Shown here: positions 7,365 to 15,986 of the stretch, piece after piece
Layout of the letters: every line of letters begins with the position of its first letter
Numbering within the stretch: position 1 is the stretch's first letter
Assembly: GCF_000739635.1 (NCBI RefSeq)
Contig: NZ_BATQ01000163.1
Coordinates: forward strand, 1-64,000
Direction of reading: 5' to 3'
From: Verrucomicrobium sp. BvORR034
GTDB taxonomy: Bacteria > Verrucomicrobiota > Verrucomicrobiia > Verrucomicrobiales > Verrucomicrobiaceae
DNA length: 64,000 nt
Notes under the pieces: generated by a model
What the model saw: the letters and a program-made list of their open reading frames with translations, nothing else
Databases searched by the model: none
What the model was told of the DNA's origin: nothing
Made by a program: the position numbers and the translations under genes

Positions 7365-8585
7365 TCAGAACACCGCGTTCAGGCCGACGCTCACACGGTG
7401 CCGGTCATACTCGCGGAAGGACGAGTCCGACGAGATCGTGGTGTAGCTGTAGTTCGCGTCCAGGCTCAGATTGTTCCAGAAGTTGTAGCTGAAGCCGAGG
7501 CTGGCATTGACTTCGTCTTCGGAGGAAGATTCGATCTCCTGATTCCCCTCGAAGTCACTGTGCACATAGTGCAGCCCGAAGTTGCCGGTCAGGCTCTGGG
7601 TGAACTGGTAGCCGGCCACCACACCGGTGCGGTAGGAGTAGCGGGAGTCGTAGAGGGACATCTCCGAGGCGTCATAGCCCATCTGAGCATACCAGCGCAG
7701 GTTGCTGCGGCGGGTGAGGGCGTAGTTGATGGCACCTTCCATATAGGGCGCGGTCTCGTTTGAGCGGTCACTCTGATACATCTCCACCCCGGCGCGGAAG
7801 CTGCCGGAGGAGCGCTCGCTCCAGGCCTTGTCCACCCCCACGAGGATGTAGTGGCTCATGTAATCCGGGCTGGCCACCTCCTCGTCCAGGGCGGTGGCGG
7901 GGTCATTGGCGAAGCGCGTGTAGCGGAAGCGGTACTCGGCCGTGAGCTTGGTGGTGCGGTTCAGAGCATAACTCACCTGCTGGCTGATGAGGTGGCTGAG
8001 GCGGTCTTCGAAGTCGGCCACCGTGTCATCGTCCGTATAGATGATGCCGTCGATGGTGTAGCCGGTGGTGGTGGCCACGCGCTCGCTCCAGGCGTAGGCC
8101 ACGGAGGTGTTGTTGTACCCGTAGAGGTACTGGCCAGACCGCCGGCCGGTCGTCACGCCGATGCCGTAGTTCGGCTCCGTCTCATAGGTGACGTAGAGGT
8201 TGTTGCTCACCTGGAGGCGACGGTTCACCTGGTGCGCGACGTTGAAGGCGACGCGCGCAGTGTAGTCGTAATTCTCTCCTCGAACCGAATCATCGAGGTA
8301 ATAAATCGTGCCCAGGTCCACACCCACGTTCCACTTGGTGGGCGCGGTGTTGTTGGCATAGGTGAGGCCCACTCCTGCCTGGATGAAGGCGGATTCTTCA
8401 TTTTCCAGTCCCATGGAGTCATACTCCGTCCGGTCGTAGCCCACGCTGGCCCCGACGTTGAAGGTCAGCGGTATTTCGTCCAGATAATCTGTGGAGCGCC
8501 CGATACCCAGCAAGCCCTGCCCCTGCAGGGCGGGTGCCAGTGACAGCAGAGCTGTCAGGGGGAACAGGGCGAGGGTGACCTTCAT
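7365..8585 (-). CDS. Outer-membrane beta-barrel protein of the EPS locus
   Basis: 406 residues from MKVTLALFPL; eight upstream residues (MSPHPQLP) are unlikely. A signal peptide (residues 1-22, ending ALQGQ) precedes a repetitive alternation of about 9-11-residue amphipathic strands rich in Tyr, Asn and Ser. Examples are FNVGASVGYDRTEYD, WNVGVDLGTIYYLDD and LRWYAQMGYDASEM. The chain ends HRVSVGLNAVF with a terminal Phe, the usual beta-barrel assembly signal. About 16-18 strands would fit. Similar beta-barrel proteins (BBP2-type putative porins) often accompany exopolysaccharide genes. It lies 160 bp upstream of the kinase gene on the same strand, so it probably belongs to the same unit and may help carry polysaccharide across the outer membrane. 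That role is inferred. Confidence 0.8.
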   Translation of the reverse strand: MKVTLALFPLTALLSLAPALQGQGLLGIGRSTDYLDEIPLTFNVGASVGYDRTEYDSMGLENEESAFIQAGVGLTYANNTAPTKWNVGVDLGTIYYLDDSVRGENYDYTARVAFNVAHQVNRRLQVSNNLYVTYETEPNYGIGVTTGRRSGQYLYGYNNTSVAYAWSERVATTTGYTIDGIIYTDDDTVADFEDRLSHLISQQVSYALNRTTKLTAEYRFRYTRFANDPATALDEEVASPDYMSHYILVGVDKAWSERSSGSFRAGVEMYQSDRSNETAPYMEGAINYALTRRSNLRWYAQMGYDASEMSLYDSRYSYRTGVVAGYQFTQSLTGNFGLHYVHSDFEGNQEIESSSEDEVNASLGFSYNFWNNLSLDANYSYTTISSDSSFREYDRHRVSVGLNAVF

Positions 8586-8650
8586 AGGAAGCTGAGGGTG
8601 CGGGCTCAAGATGCCTGATGCGTAATGTGCGGAGCTAAATAATCGGGGAC

Positions 8651-8672
8651 AAAAAAACCTGATAGGAGGTTG
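8651..8672 (-). terminator. Rho-independent terminator of the 8697-9224 gene
   Basis: On the minus strand AACCT-CCTATC-AGGTT is followed by a run of T. The 5-bp stem is short, but it sits directly behind a stop codon and ahead of the EPS gene set. Confidence 0.5.
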
Positions 8673-8696
8673 GGTCTGATGCCCGCGGGGAGAATC

Positions 8697-9224
8697 TTAC
8701 TTCTGCTTGGCCTTCGACGGGGAAAGCGGATTGCGCCGCGGCGGGGGGGTACGCTTTGGATTATCCTGCGTGATGACCACCCCACCTGCTGCAGGCTGGA
8801 TGAGGTAGATGCCCCGGATGTCCGCAGGAGCCACCTTGTAGTCAGAATCCGGCTGCACCTCAGGCTGCACCGCGATCACCTGCTTCACTTCCTTGCCGCC
8901 GGCCCGCTGGGCCACCATGGCGTTGGCACATTCCGCGATCAAGGCGGAGCGGTTGGGGGCCACATTCGTGGCAGTGAGCATGATCTGCTTCACCAGCTCA
9001 TCCGTGGCATGGGAGGCGAGGATGGCGGCCTTTACAATCTCACAAGCGCAAGCCTCATTCTTGACCATTGCGTCCTCAACAATAAGAAGAACTTTCGCAG
9101 GTTCGACTTCCACATCTGATCGAACCTTGTCAGCAACTCGGTCACATTCCGTCAAGTCGCCTGCCATCATAACCGGGCAAATTGCCCCGGCGAGGGCCAT
9201 TGTGAGGAGCAGGTGAAGTTTCAT
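8697..9224 (-). CDS. Secreted protein of unknown function
   Basis: 175 residues with a signal peptide (MKLHLLLTMALAGAICPVMMAG, cleavage likely after residue 21). The mature part is helical: ECDRVADKVRSDVEVEPAKVLLIVEDAMVKN, then a Cys-containing stretch (ACACEIVKAAILASHA) and NRSALIAECANAMVAQRAGG. The C-terminal 45 residues are Pro- and basic-rich and probably disordered (PKRTPPPRRNPLSPSKAKQK). Its three or four Cys could pair in the periplasm. I do not recognise the family, although small helical secreted proteins of this style are common in Verrucomicrobia. tRNA-Gly lies 37 bp upstream on the same strand, so read-through from the tRNA promoter is possible. A T-tract hairpin follows the gene. 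Confidence 0.65.
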   Translation of the reverse strand: MKLHLLLTMALAGAICPVMMAGDLTECDRVADKVRSDVEVEPAKVLLIVEDAMVKNEACACEIVKAAILASHATDELVKQIMLTATNVAPNRSALIAECANAMVAQRAGGKEVKQVIAVQPEVQPDSDYKVAPADIRGIYLIQPAAGGVVITQDNPKRTPPPRRNPLSPSKAKQK

Positions 9225-9261
9225 AACTTGCTGATTCTGAGCGTTTTAAACGGTTCGGAAG

Positions 9262-9335
9262 TGGAGCGGGCAACGGGAATCGAACCCGTCTTGCTAGCTT
9301 GGAAGGCTAGCGCATTACCACTATGCTATGCCCGC
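9262..9335 (-). tRNA. tRNA-Gly (anticodon TCC)
   Basis: On the minus strand the acceptor stem is GCGGGCA/TGCCCGC. The D arm contains AGTGGTAA. The anticodon stem-loop CTAGC-CTTCCAA-GCTAG gives anticodon TCC, and the T arm is ACGGG-TTCGATT-CCCGT. The discriminator is T and the 3' CCA is encoded in the DNA (bases 9262-9264 are TGG on the plus strand). Confidence 0.96.
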
Positions 9336-9642
9336 GTCTCTGATAACCAACACCCTAATCCCAATAATCTCAAGATAATTTTTAGAAAGCTTTGAAATTA
9401 TTAAAAAACTAGAGGTCGTTATATTCCGTCTCAGCAAGGATCTTCATCCAGTAAATGATACTGGCTGGCTTATAAAAACATCAGGTTCGCAGATTTGCAA
9501 GGAGCGATTGTGGCAAGGCCCAATTTTTAGGTTTTTTTCGTTCTCATCCAGTTATTCGCAGCATTGCCGCTTCTGGATGAAGGTTTTCCTTTTCGAGCCG
9601 TAATCGGTCTGATAATTTTTTTTCAACAGCATTCCCCTGACC
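9336..9642. other. AT-rich intergenic region between tRNA-Gly and the TPR gene
   Basis: 307 bp without an ORF, noticeably more AT-rich than its surroundings. It should hold the divergent promoters of tRNA-Gly and of the gene at 9643, but I see no convincing -35/-10 pair. An inverted repeat TCATCCAG (9544-9551) with CTGGATGA (9572-9579) could form a hairpin in the leader of the TPR gene, about 65 bp ahead of its start. Confidence 0.5.
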
Positions 9643-10290
9643 ATGACTTCGCGAACCATTGTCAATATCTGTGTCGGTGCCTTGTTCGTTCTGGCAGTTC
9701 TCTATGTAATGGCACAATGGAATACTCCTGAATGGCAGGACAATCCCATGTACCCTCTAATTTCCATCATCGTTTTGGCGATTGTGGGTGGTGTTTTTTT
9801 CGTGACCGTCGTCCTTCCCAAGTTCGGCGATGCGATCGGCACGGTGATGTACTCATCCGGCGAGGAAGTGGAGCAGGATGAGAGCATGAAGGCCGTGGCC
9901 CTGGTGGCCAAGGGCGACTACCACGGGGCGATCAAGGAGTATGAGAAGATGATCGCCAACAAACCCGAGGATCCGTTCCCGGTGTCTGAGATCGCCAAGA
10001 TCTACTCGGAAAAGCTCCACGCGCCCGATCAGGCGCTGCACGTCATTCAGGAGAACCTGGAAAACCGTGACTGGACGGAGGAGAACGCAGCGTTCCTGAT
10101 GTTCCGCCTCTCTGACATCCACATGGCCACCCGGAACTACGATGCCGCGAAGGACATCCTGGAGCAGGTGGCTGGTAATTTCCCCGGCACCCGCCACAGC
10201 GGCAACGCCCGGCACAAGATCAACGAGCTGGAGCAGCTCCAATATAAGGAGATCGCGGCGCAGCGGGCGAAACTTAGCAGTCAGGGGTAG
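9643..10290 (+). CDS. Membrane-anchored TPR-like protein
   Basis: 215 residues. Two N-terminal TM segments (about residues 7-25, VNICVGALFVLAVLYVMA, and 38-60, YPLISIIVLAIVGGVFFVTVVL) anchor a soluble helical domain. That domain has tetratricopeptide-like helix pairs: AVALVAKGDYHGAIKEYEKMIANKPED, FPVSEIAKIYSEKLHAPDQAL, and FRLSDIHMATRNYDAAKDILEQVAGNFPG. A coiled C-terminal helix ends in NARHKINELEQLQYKEI. The protein probably scaffolds a complex on the cytoplasmic face of the inner membrane, but no partner is indicated by neighbours. It stands alone between a tRNA and a repeat block. The start at ATG 9643 agrees with the first TM. Confidence 0.75.
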   Translation: MTSRTIVNICVGALFVLAVLYVMAQWNTPEWQDNPMYPLISIIVLAIVGGVFFVTVVLPKFGDAIGTVMYSSGEEVEQDESMKAVALVAKGDYHGAIKEYEKMIANKPEDPFPVSEIAKIYSEKLHAPDQALHVIQENLENRDWTEENAAFLMFRLSDIHMATRNYDAAKDILEQVAGNFPGTRHSGNARHKINELEQLQYKEIAAQRAKLSSQG

Positions 10291-10789
10291 GGTCAGGGAT
10301 AGATGGGAGCGGTGGGGCGGTTAGGCGTGCTGGGTAGATGGGAGTTGGTCCCTTCGGAGCCCAGTGCGTCAGTGGGCAGTGCGTCAGTACATCAGAAGGG
10401 GGTGGTTTGGGAGTGATGGGTGTTGGAGCACGCCGAATGTGAACAGGGCGGTGGATGCTCTAGCTGGTGAGTCCAGGTCCGCGCCGGGGTTGGAGTACCG
10501 TCCCGCATGCGGGACGGAATCAGGATTCGTTCGGCCCTTAAAGGTTGCTCGCGCTGGGACACGCCCGCCCGGCCAGCGACGGCGTAGCCCAGATTGGCAA
10601 TCGGCACGGATGGCAAGAGCGGAGAAGATGTATTCTCACACGAAGGCACGAAGAGTTGAGGCCCTTGGAAAAGCAGGCGGGGCTCCCAGCCCCGCTCACT
10701 CTCTGCCCCGCCCCAGCATCCAGCATCGCAGGCTGAAGCCTGTACTCCCTACAGCTTCAGCCCCAACACCTTGACCACTGACGCACCGC
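10291..10789. repeat. Intergenic repeat mosaic
   Basis: About 500 bp with no credible gene between the TPR gene and the ABC exporter. It holds a perfect REP-like element (10492-10525), an inverted GATTGCCAATC phrase (about 10589-10603), and an inverted copy of the CTTCGTGCCTTCGTGTGA phrase (10633-10655). Near both ends the phrases GTGCGTCAGT and TGACGCAC occur. Several modules are shared with 430-540, 3118-3238 and 27380-27450. Confidence 0.7.
10492..10525 (+). repeat. REP-like palindrome, 20-bp perfect core
   Basis: GGAG (10492-10495), TA, then CCGTCCCGCATGCGGGACGG (10498-10517), a perfect 20-bp palindrome, followed by AATCAGGA. This is the best-preserved copy in the window. Confidence 0.75.
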
Positions 10790-12658
10790 TTACTGACGCA
10801 CTGACTTCTCCACCGCGGCATCGAGGATATGCTCCACCTGTTCATTCCTGAACTGCTGCGTGTAGAGCGCATGGTAGTGCCCGTGAGCGACCATCAGCTC
10901 GTCATGCGTGCCGCTTTCCAGGATCCTTCCTTTCTCGATCACCAGGATGCGGTCCGCCCCACGAATCGTAGAGAGCCGGTGGGCGATCACAAAGCTGATG
11001 CGACCGTGAAAGATCGCCTTGAGCCCCTGCTGGATGAGTTGCTCCGTCTCCGTGTCGATGGATGAGGTGGCCTCGTCCATGATGAAGATGCGCGGATCCG
11101 ACAGCAGCGCCCGTGCGAAGGACACGAGCTGCTTCTGACCGGTGGAAAGGCGATTCCCGCCCTCGCCCACATCCGTGTCATACCCCTTCTCCAGCGCTCG
11201 GATGAAGCTGTCCGCATTCACACTGCGGGCGGCCGCCTCCACCTCGGCATCGGTCGCATCCAGCCTGCCGTAGCGGATGTTCTCACGCACGCTGCCGCTG
11301 AACAGGTGCGGCCCCTGGAGCACGATGCCCAGGTTGGAGTGATACCACTCCAGGCTGCGATCGCGGAGGTCCCGCCCGTTCACCAGAATGCGTCCACCCG
11401 TTGGCTCATAGAATCGCGCGGCAAGGTTCACGATGGTGCTCTTGCCCCCACCACTCGCCCCCACGAGGGCAATGGTCTGCCCGGCTTCCACCTTGAGGTT
11501 GAAGTCCTTCAGCACCGGCTCTCCTGTCTGGTAGGCGAAGTCCACATGGTCAAAGGCCACACTGCGGATCTCCCGCTCGTAGCCATCCGGCGCCAGCTCC
11601 ACAGGCCGGTCGGGACGATCCCACAGATGCAGACGGGCCCGCACCTCCTCGTGGTCCAGGATCCCCGGCACGGTGGCCAGCAGGCTCAGCACCCGCTCAC
11701 CCGCCGCCTGAGCGCCCTGCATCTGCACGAGCGTCTGCGCGATCTGGTTGATGGGATTGAAGAACTGCCCGGCGTAGAAGATGAACGCCACCAGCGTGCC
11801 CAGGCTCAGGGTGCCGCTCATCACGTCCGCGCCGCCGCGCCATAGGGCGATGCCAGCTGCGACGCTGCCCAACGTCAGCACGATGGGAATGTACACCGCT
11901 GACTGCAGGGCATTCTGGATGGAGACGCCATACATCTGGGACGACAATACCTCGAACTCCCGCTGGTTCTCGTTCTCACGCACCAGAGACTTCGTGGTGC
12001 GCAGCCCCTGCAACTCCTCAGCGTAGGAGGCCGTGATCATGGAGTTGTACTTCCGCGTCTCGCGGGAGCTGAGCAGCAGTTTCTTCTGAAACACGGCGCT
12101 CACCCACACCAGCGGCGGCACCACTGAGAGAACGAGCAGACCTAGCAGCGGTTGCAGGACCACCATCACCACGGCAATCATGAACACCAGGCACACCGCC
12201 CAGAGCACGTCCAGCGTGCCCCACGCGATGATGCGGGCCAGCTTGTCGCAGTCGGAGGTCAGCCGCGAGATCAACCATCCGGTGGGCCGGTGGTCGAAGT
12301 AGGCAAATTCCAGCTCCTGGAGCTTTTTGAAACACTCCTGCCGGATGTCGTGGCTCATGTTGTTGGAGAGCCCGCCCGCCGCATTGATGAACATCCAGAC
12401 CCCGATGGAGAGCGCCAGGGCGGCCACGAAGTACACGGTCGCATAGGGCCACAGGTTCACCTGCTGCTGCTGGGCCACGGCGTCCACCGTCCACCGGGTG
12501 ATGAGCGCGAAGCTCGCGTCGCAGAGGGCAATGCCCACCGCGGCAATGGCTAGAGGAGTCAACAATTTCTTGTAGGGCAGCGCATGTCGGAACACGCGCC
12601 CCCAGAGCTTGAGATCAAGCTTTTCACTAAAGACATCTTCCTGAGGTTCGTTTTTCAT
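10790..12658 (-). CDS. ABC exporter half-transporter, consensus catalytic subunit
   Basis: 622 residues. An ABC_membrane domain with six TM helices (about residues 35-320, for example LLTPLAIAAVGIALCD and ATVYFVAALALSIGVWMF) is fused to an ATPase domain (about 365-605). Motifs are Walker A VGASGGGKST (about 401-410), signature LSTGQ (about 505) and Walker B IFIMDEATSS with the catalytic Glu (about 522-531). The H-loop is FVIAHRLST. It overlaps the upstream 716-residue ABC gene by 4 bp (ATGA), so the two are translationally coupled and most likely form a heterodimer. The signature deviates from LSGGQ while the Walker B Glu is intact, complementary to the partner. The substrate cannot be told from sequence; lipid or drug export is typical of the family. 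Confidence 0.92.
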   Translation of the reverse strand: MKNEPQEDVFSEKLDLKLWGRVFRHALPYKKLLTPLAIAAVGIALCDASFALITRWTVDAVAQQQQVNLWPYATVYFVAALALSIGVWMFINAAGGLSNNMSHDIRQECFKKLQELEFAYFDHRPTGWLISRLTSDCDKLARIIAWGTLDVLWAVCLVFMIAVVMVVLQPLLGLLVLSVVPPLVWVSAVFQKKLLLSSRETRKYNSMITASYAEELQGLRTTKSLVRENENQREFEVLSSQMYGVSIQNALQSAVYIPIVLTLGSVAAGIALWRGGADVMSGTLSLGTLVAFIFYAGQFFNPINQIAQTLVQMQGAQAAGERVLSLLATVPGILDHEEVRARLHLWDRPDRPVELAPDGYEREIRSVAFDHVDFAYQTGEPVLKDFNLKVEAGQTIALVGASGGGKSTIVNLAARFYEPTGGRILVNGRDLRDRSLEWYHSNLGIVLQGPHLFSGSVRENIRYGRLDATDAEVEAAARSVNADSFIRALEKGYDTDVGEGGNRLSTGQKQLVSFARALLSDPRIFIMDEATSSIDTETEQLIQQGLKAIFHGRISFVIAHRLSTIRGADRILVIEKGRILESGTHDELMVAHGHYHALYTQQFRNEQVEHILDAAVEKSVRQ

Positions 12659-14805
12659 CGGCTGGCAGGGACAGAGGTTAAAGCCGGAGCGGCAGCAGCT
12701 TGGGCAGCGGCCAGGTCAGAATGGGCGGCGGTAGAGGTCGCCGCGAGCCGCTCGTCATCGAGGATCTCCTGCTGGGCGGCGTTTTGAATGGTCCAGAGGC
12801 GACGGTAGAGGCCCTCTTGCTTCAAGAGGTCTTCCGGCCGCCCCTCCTGGATGATCCGGCCCTTGTCGAGCACGATCACGCGGTCGGCATGGGCCAGAGT
12901 GGAGAGCCGGTGGGCAATGACCAGCGTGGTGCGCTGTCCATGGCGGCTGCGCAGGGCGTGCAGGATGTTGGTCTCGGTCTCCGCATCCACCGCGCTCAGG
13001 GCATCGTCCAGCAGCAGCACTGGCGTCTCGCGCAGCAGGGCGCGGGCCAGGGCCACGCGTTGACGCTGACCGCCAGAGAGCGTCACGCCTCGCTCACCCA
13101 CCAGAGTGCCGTAGTCGGCGGAGAAGGTGTTGATCGTATCGTGGATGTCTGCAAGTCGCGCCGCTTCCTGGATCTCCTCCTTGGCCGCGCCTTCGCGTCC
13201 CAGGCGGATGTTCTCCCCGATCGTCTTGGAGAAGAGGAAGGGCTCCTGCATCACCACGCTGAACTGGGAGCGTACCCACTGGCGGTCCAGAGTGGTGAGC
13301 TCCTGCCCGTCCAGGCGGATCGAGCCGGAGCGGTAGTCATAGAGCCGCAGCAGCAGGTGCATGATGGTTGATTTCCCTGAACCCGAAGGCCCCAGGATCG
13401 CCAGGGTTTCACCTGGTCGCACCGTGAAGCTGATGCCGTTGAGCGCCGCGCTCTTGCCGTCGTGGTCGAACACCAGATCCCGCGCCTCAATGCCACCTTG
13501 GAAAGGATCAGGATGCACTCCGACAGGATCCGGCTTGCTTTCCTCCGCCTCGCTCAAGATCTCGCCCATGCGGTTCAGCGCCACCGTGGCCTTGCCCAGA
13601 TCCGTGAGCGTGCGGCCCATCTGGCGCACCGGCCAGAGGAGCATGCTCAGGAACATGATGAAGGCGAACAGCGTGCCCACCGTCAGCGTGCCCTGGGAGA
13701 TGAACCACGCTCCGGCAATGAGGACGATCCCCTGCTGGATCAGCACGATGAGGTCAGAAGTGGACCAATACCACGCCATGAGGCGCAGCAGGCGCAGGCT
13801 CCGATCCCGGTAGAGCTGGTTCGGCTTGGCGAACTTGTTGATTTCGAAGCTCTGCCTCCCAAAGGCCCGCACCACCCGTAGGCCGGTCAGGTTCTCCTGC
13901 ACCACGCGCGTCACTTGTCCTTCCGCCTCATCCACCTCGCGGAACAGGTGTTTCACCCGGCCCACATAGATGTAGCCAAAGAGCACAATCGGCACCACCA
14001 ACACGAACGAGATGGCCGTCATCCGGCCATCGAGCAACAGCATGACGGGCACCGCCGTGAGCAACATCAAGATGGCATTGCTGATGTCCACCACCTGGGT
14101 GGAGAGCGCCATCCGCAGCGTCTCCACATCGGAGGTGCAGCGCTGGATCAGATCGCCCGTCTCTGCGTGGTCATGATAGCGCGTGGGGAGACGTTGCAGA
14201 TGATCATAGAGCCGGTCCTTGAGCCGCCGGGCAATGCCGTCCGAGGCCTGGGCCGCAAACCGCCCCTTCAGGTAGCTGAAGAAGCCCGCGATCACGGTCA
14301 GCCCCACCATGACCAGAGCCGGCAGCCAGAGATGATGGCGCACCAGATCCGCTCCCCCCATCCAAGAGATCAGCACCGTGGAGAGCACCGCTTCCGGTGC
14401 CGCCTTGGCCGGGGTCACTCCAGGCAAGACACCCGACTTCAGGGCAAAGTCGATCGTCGCACTGCCCACCAGCGGGATGAGGTAGTTGATCACGGTGAAG
14501 ACCAGCAGCGCCGCAATGGCCAGCGCATACTGGCTGCGGAACCCCTGCATCAGGGTCCAGAGCAGCGCCGCGGGAGCTTGCTTGGGCTTGGTCTTAGCAG
14601 AAGCCGCCTCTGCAGCAGCAGGGGCAGATGTGGGCCCGGAGGTCGTGCCGGCCCCAGGCTGCGCCTCGGACTCAGGCGTGGACATGAACTTGGACTTCAA
14701 GTCCGAGTCCGGGCTGGTACATGAGTCCGGATCGGTGACCGACTGCGCCCCTGCATCAGAGGCGGCCGGATCGGAGGGCGATGAATCACTGGATGATTTT
14801 TCCAT
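12655..14805 (-). CDS. ABC exporter half-transporter, degenerate-site subunit
   Basis: 716 residues. The first 75 are acidic, Ser/Ala/Pro-rich and probably disordered; a later start at MSTPESEAQ (14685) is possible. Six TM helices follow (about 85-390), then an ATPase domain with Walker A LGPSGSGKST (about 472-481), signature LSGGQRQRVALARALL (about 577) and Walker B LLLDDALSAVD (about 594-604). The residue after the Walker B Asp is Asp instead of the catalytic Glu, the hallmark of the degenerate nucleotide site in heterodimeric exporters such as TM287/288 or BmrCD. With the downstream overlapping gene it should form one transporter with one consensus and one degenerate site. The second site would pair this subunit's Walker motifs with the partner's LSTGQ. 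Confidence 0.92.
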   Translation of the reverse strand: MEKSSSDSSPSDPAASDAGAQSVTDPDSCTSPDSDLKSKFMSTPESEAQPGAGTTSGPTSAPAAAEAASAKTKPKQAPAALLWTLMQGFRSQYALAIAALLVFTVINYLIPLVGSATIDFALKSGVLPGVTPAKAAPEAVLSTVLISWMGGADLVRHHLWLPALVMVGLTVIAGFFSYLKGRFAAQASDGIARRLKDRLYDHLQRLPTRYHDHAETGDLIQRCTSDVETLRMALSTQVVDISNAILMLLTAVPVMLLLDGRMTAISFVLVVPIVLFGYIYVGRVKHLFREVDEAEGQVTRVVQENLTGLRVVRAFGRQSFEINKFAKPNQLYRDRSLRLLRLMAWYWSTSDLIVLIQQGIVLIAGAWFISQGTLTVGTLFAFIMFLSMLLWPVRQMGRTLTDLGKATVALNRMGEILSEAEESKPDPVGVHPDPFQGGIEARDLVFDHDGKSAALNGISFTVRPGETLAILGPSGSGKSTIMHLLLRLYDYRSGSIRLDGQELTTLDRQWVRSQFSVVMQEPFLFSKTIGENIRLGREGAAKEEIQEAARLADIHDTINTFSADYGTLVGERGVTLSGGQRQRVALARALLRETPVLLLDDALSAVDAETETNILHALRSRHGQRTTLVIAHRLSTLAHADRVIVLDKGRIIQEGRPEDLLKQEGLYRRLWTIQNAAQQEILDDERLAATSTAAHSDLAAAQAAAAPALTSVPASR

Positions 14806-15097
14806 GGGAGTGGAGGGCTATGAAAAAGCGTTGCAATGCGTGAGCAGGAACTGACGAACGAAGACGGGAGACTGGGACGAAGACGGGCAGACAGATAGAG
14901 ATGCGGATTCTGATGAGGATGCCGAAAGGGGCTTTCGGAAGAGGAACACTGACAAAGGGTCGCTGACCGTTTTGGGGCAGCGGGGGGGCGTTCCTTCCTA
15001 GACGAGATGCCTGCACTTTCGATCTGGTCCGGTCTGCCACCCGCTCACTGGCTTTGGTGGAGGAACTGGCTGGACGGATCTCGAAAAGGGAATCAAG
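14806..15097. other. Intergenic region upstream of the ABC exporter
   Basis: No gene is supported. The minus-strand ORF 14786-15040 is arginine/proline-rich low-quality sequence. The start is repetitive GACGAAGACGGG (14854-14888). A promoter for the exporter operon should be here, but none is recognisable. Confidence 0.4.
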
Positions 15098-15322
15098 TCA
15101 ATCAGCGATCAGGCAGCTCTCCACCCCTGGATTGTTCCAGGAGACGCCGAAGTACGGGAAGAGCATCGCGTTCATAACGACGCTAGATTCACACGGGGAA
15201 TTGAGACTGGCAAGAAGTTTTTGTGACCGACTGGGTAGACGGGTCAAGCAGGAGGCGTCTTCACTTTGCAGGAGTACCCAGAGGGCAGCCAATAGGAGGA
15301 GGAGGCGGCCGCCCAAAAACAA
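15098..15322 (-). CDS. Possible small secreted protein
   Basis: 74 residues. The N-terminus MFLGGRLLLLLAALWVLLQSEDASC reads as a signal peptide or a weak lipoprotein signal. It is followed by about 50 polar residues with two more Cys and the aromatic phrase AMLFPYFGVSWNNPGVE. There is no strong Shine-Dalgarno sequence and no neighbour to support translation. I give it only because the hydrophobic run and protein-like tail are better than chance. It may instead be the shortened remains of a longer gene. Bases 15323-15497 hold nothing I can identify. Confidence 0.3.
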   Translation of the reverse strand: MFLGGRLLLLLAALWVLLQSEDASCLTRLPSRSQKLLASLNSPCESSVVMNAMLFPYFGVSWNNPGVESCLIAD

Positions 15323-15497
15323 GAAAGGGCTGGTTCCGCTCGCAGCAGATCCAGCCCATCCTGCTTCACCGGAAGCTCTTCACATGAAGTTGGCCCCTTC
15401 CGGATCATGCGACCTCGTCGTCAACCAAGCACGCGCCCCCTTCGGAACATTGCCAGGGTTCTAGATCAAACTAACGCAGTTGCGTTTCGGAGGTTGC

Positions 15498-15986
15498 CTA
15501 TTCCAACTCAAACCGGATGGTGACATCTCCCTTTCCGACCACAGCGGAGAGTCCCCCAGCGTTGTCGATGCGCCCCAATCTTGTGTAACTGTAAGAGGTC
15601 GGGAAGGTCTCATAGAAGAGCACCAGGGTGTTTGAATTCCACAGCATCAGATCACCCGCCTTGATTGTTCTTGGGTTCACGTCATTCGAAGGCAGCCAAG
15701 ATGGCAGTCGAAAGAGCTTTTCGTTTCCGTTCAGCTCAGTCATTTCAAAGCTTGCAGGCAGCATGGCCTTGAAGGCGGATGCAGCAGGATGGTCGGCGAA
15801 TGTGGCTGAAAAAGACTTCCCTCCGATCCAGATCTTCATGCGAGTTGCATTCACGTTTGTTCTAGCATTGGCAGTCTCGCTCCACGTCGCCATCTTGGCA
15901 ACCGGCGGCGGGTCACCTTGGCACGCCGCTGGGACGCCAATGGATAGGAGCATTGTCGAAAGGAGGGTGATGACTGGCGGTTTCAT
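15498..15986 (-). CDS. Secreted cyclophilin-like domain protein
   Basis: 162 residues from MKPPVITLLSTMLL. The longer reading adds 48 Arg/His-rich residues that are the out-of-frame end of the acetyltransferase gene. A signal peptide spans about residues 1-22 (SIGVPAACQG). The body resembles the small cyclophilin-like fold family (DUF369-type): MKIWIGGKSFSATFADHPAASAFKAMLP, then MTELNGNEKLFRLP, AGDLMLWNSNTLVLFYETF, YSYTRLGRID and GDVTIRFE. Proteins of this fold are often called cyclophilin-like, but whether they have prolyl isomerase activity is unproven. Its start overlaps the end of the upstream acetyltransferase gene by 4 bp, so the two are probably one operon. Confidence 0.8.
   Translation of the reverse strand: MKPPVITLLSTMLLSIGVPAACQGDPPPVAKMATWSETANARTNVNATRMKIWIGGKSFSATFADHPAASAFKAMLPASFEMTELNGNEKLFRLPSWLPSNDVNPRTIKAGDLMLWNSNTLVLFYETFPTSYSYTRLGRIDNAGGLSAVVGKGDVTIRFELE

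Noticed and set aside
14786-15040. 84-residue minus-strand reading
   Set aside because: Overlaps the start of the ABC gene. Basic, proline-rich low-quality sequence in a GACGAAGACGG repetitive stretch.
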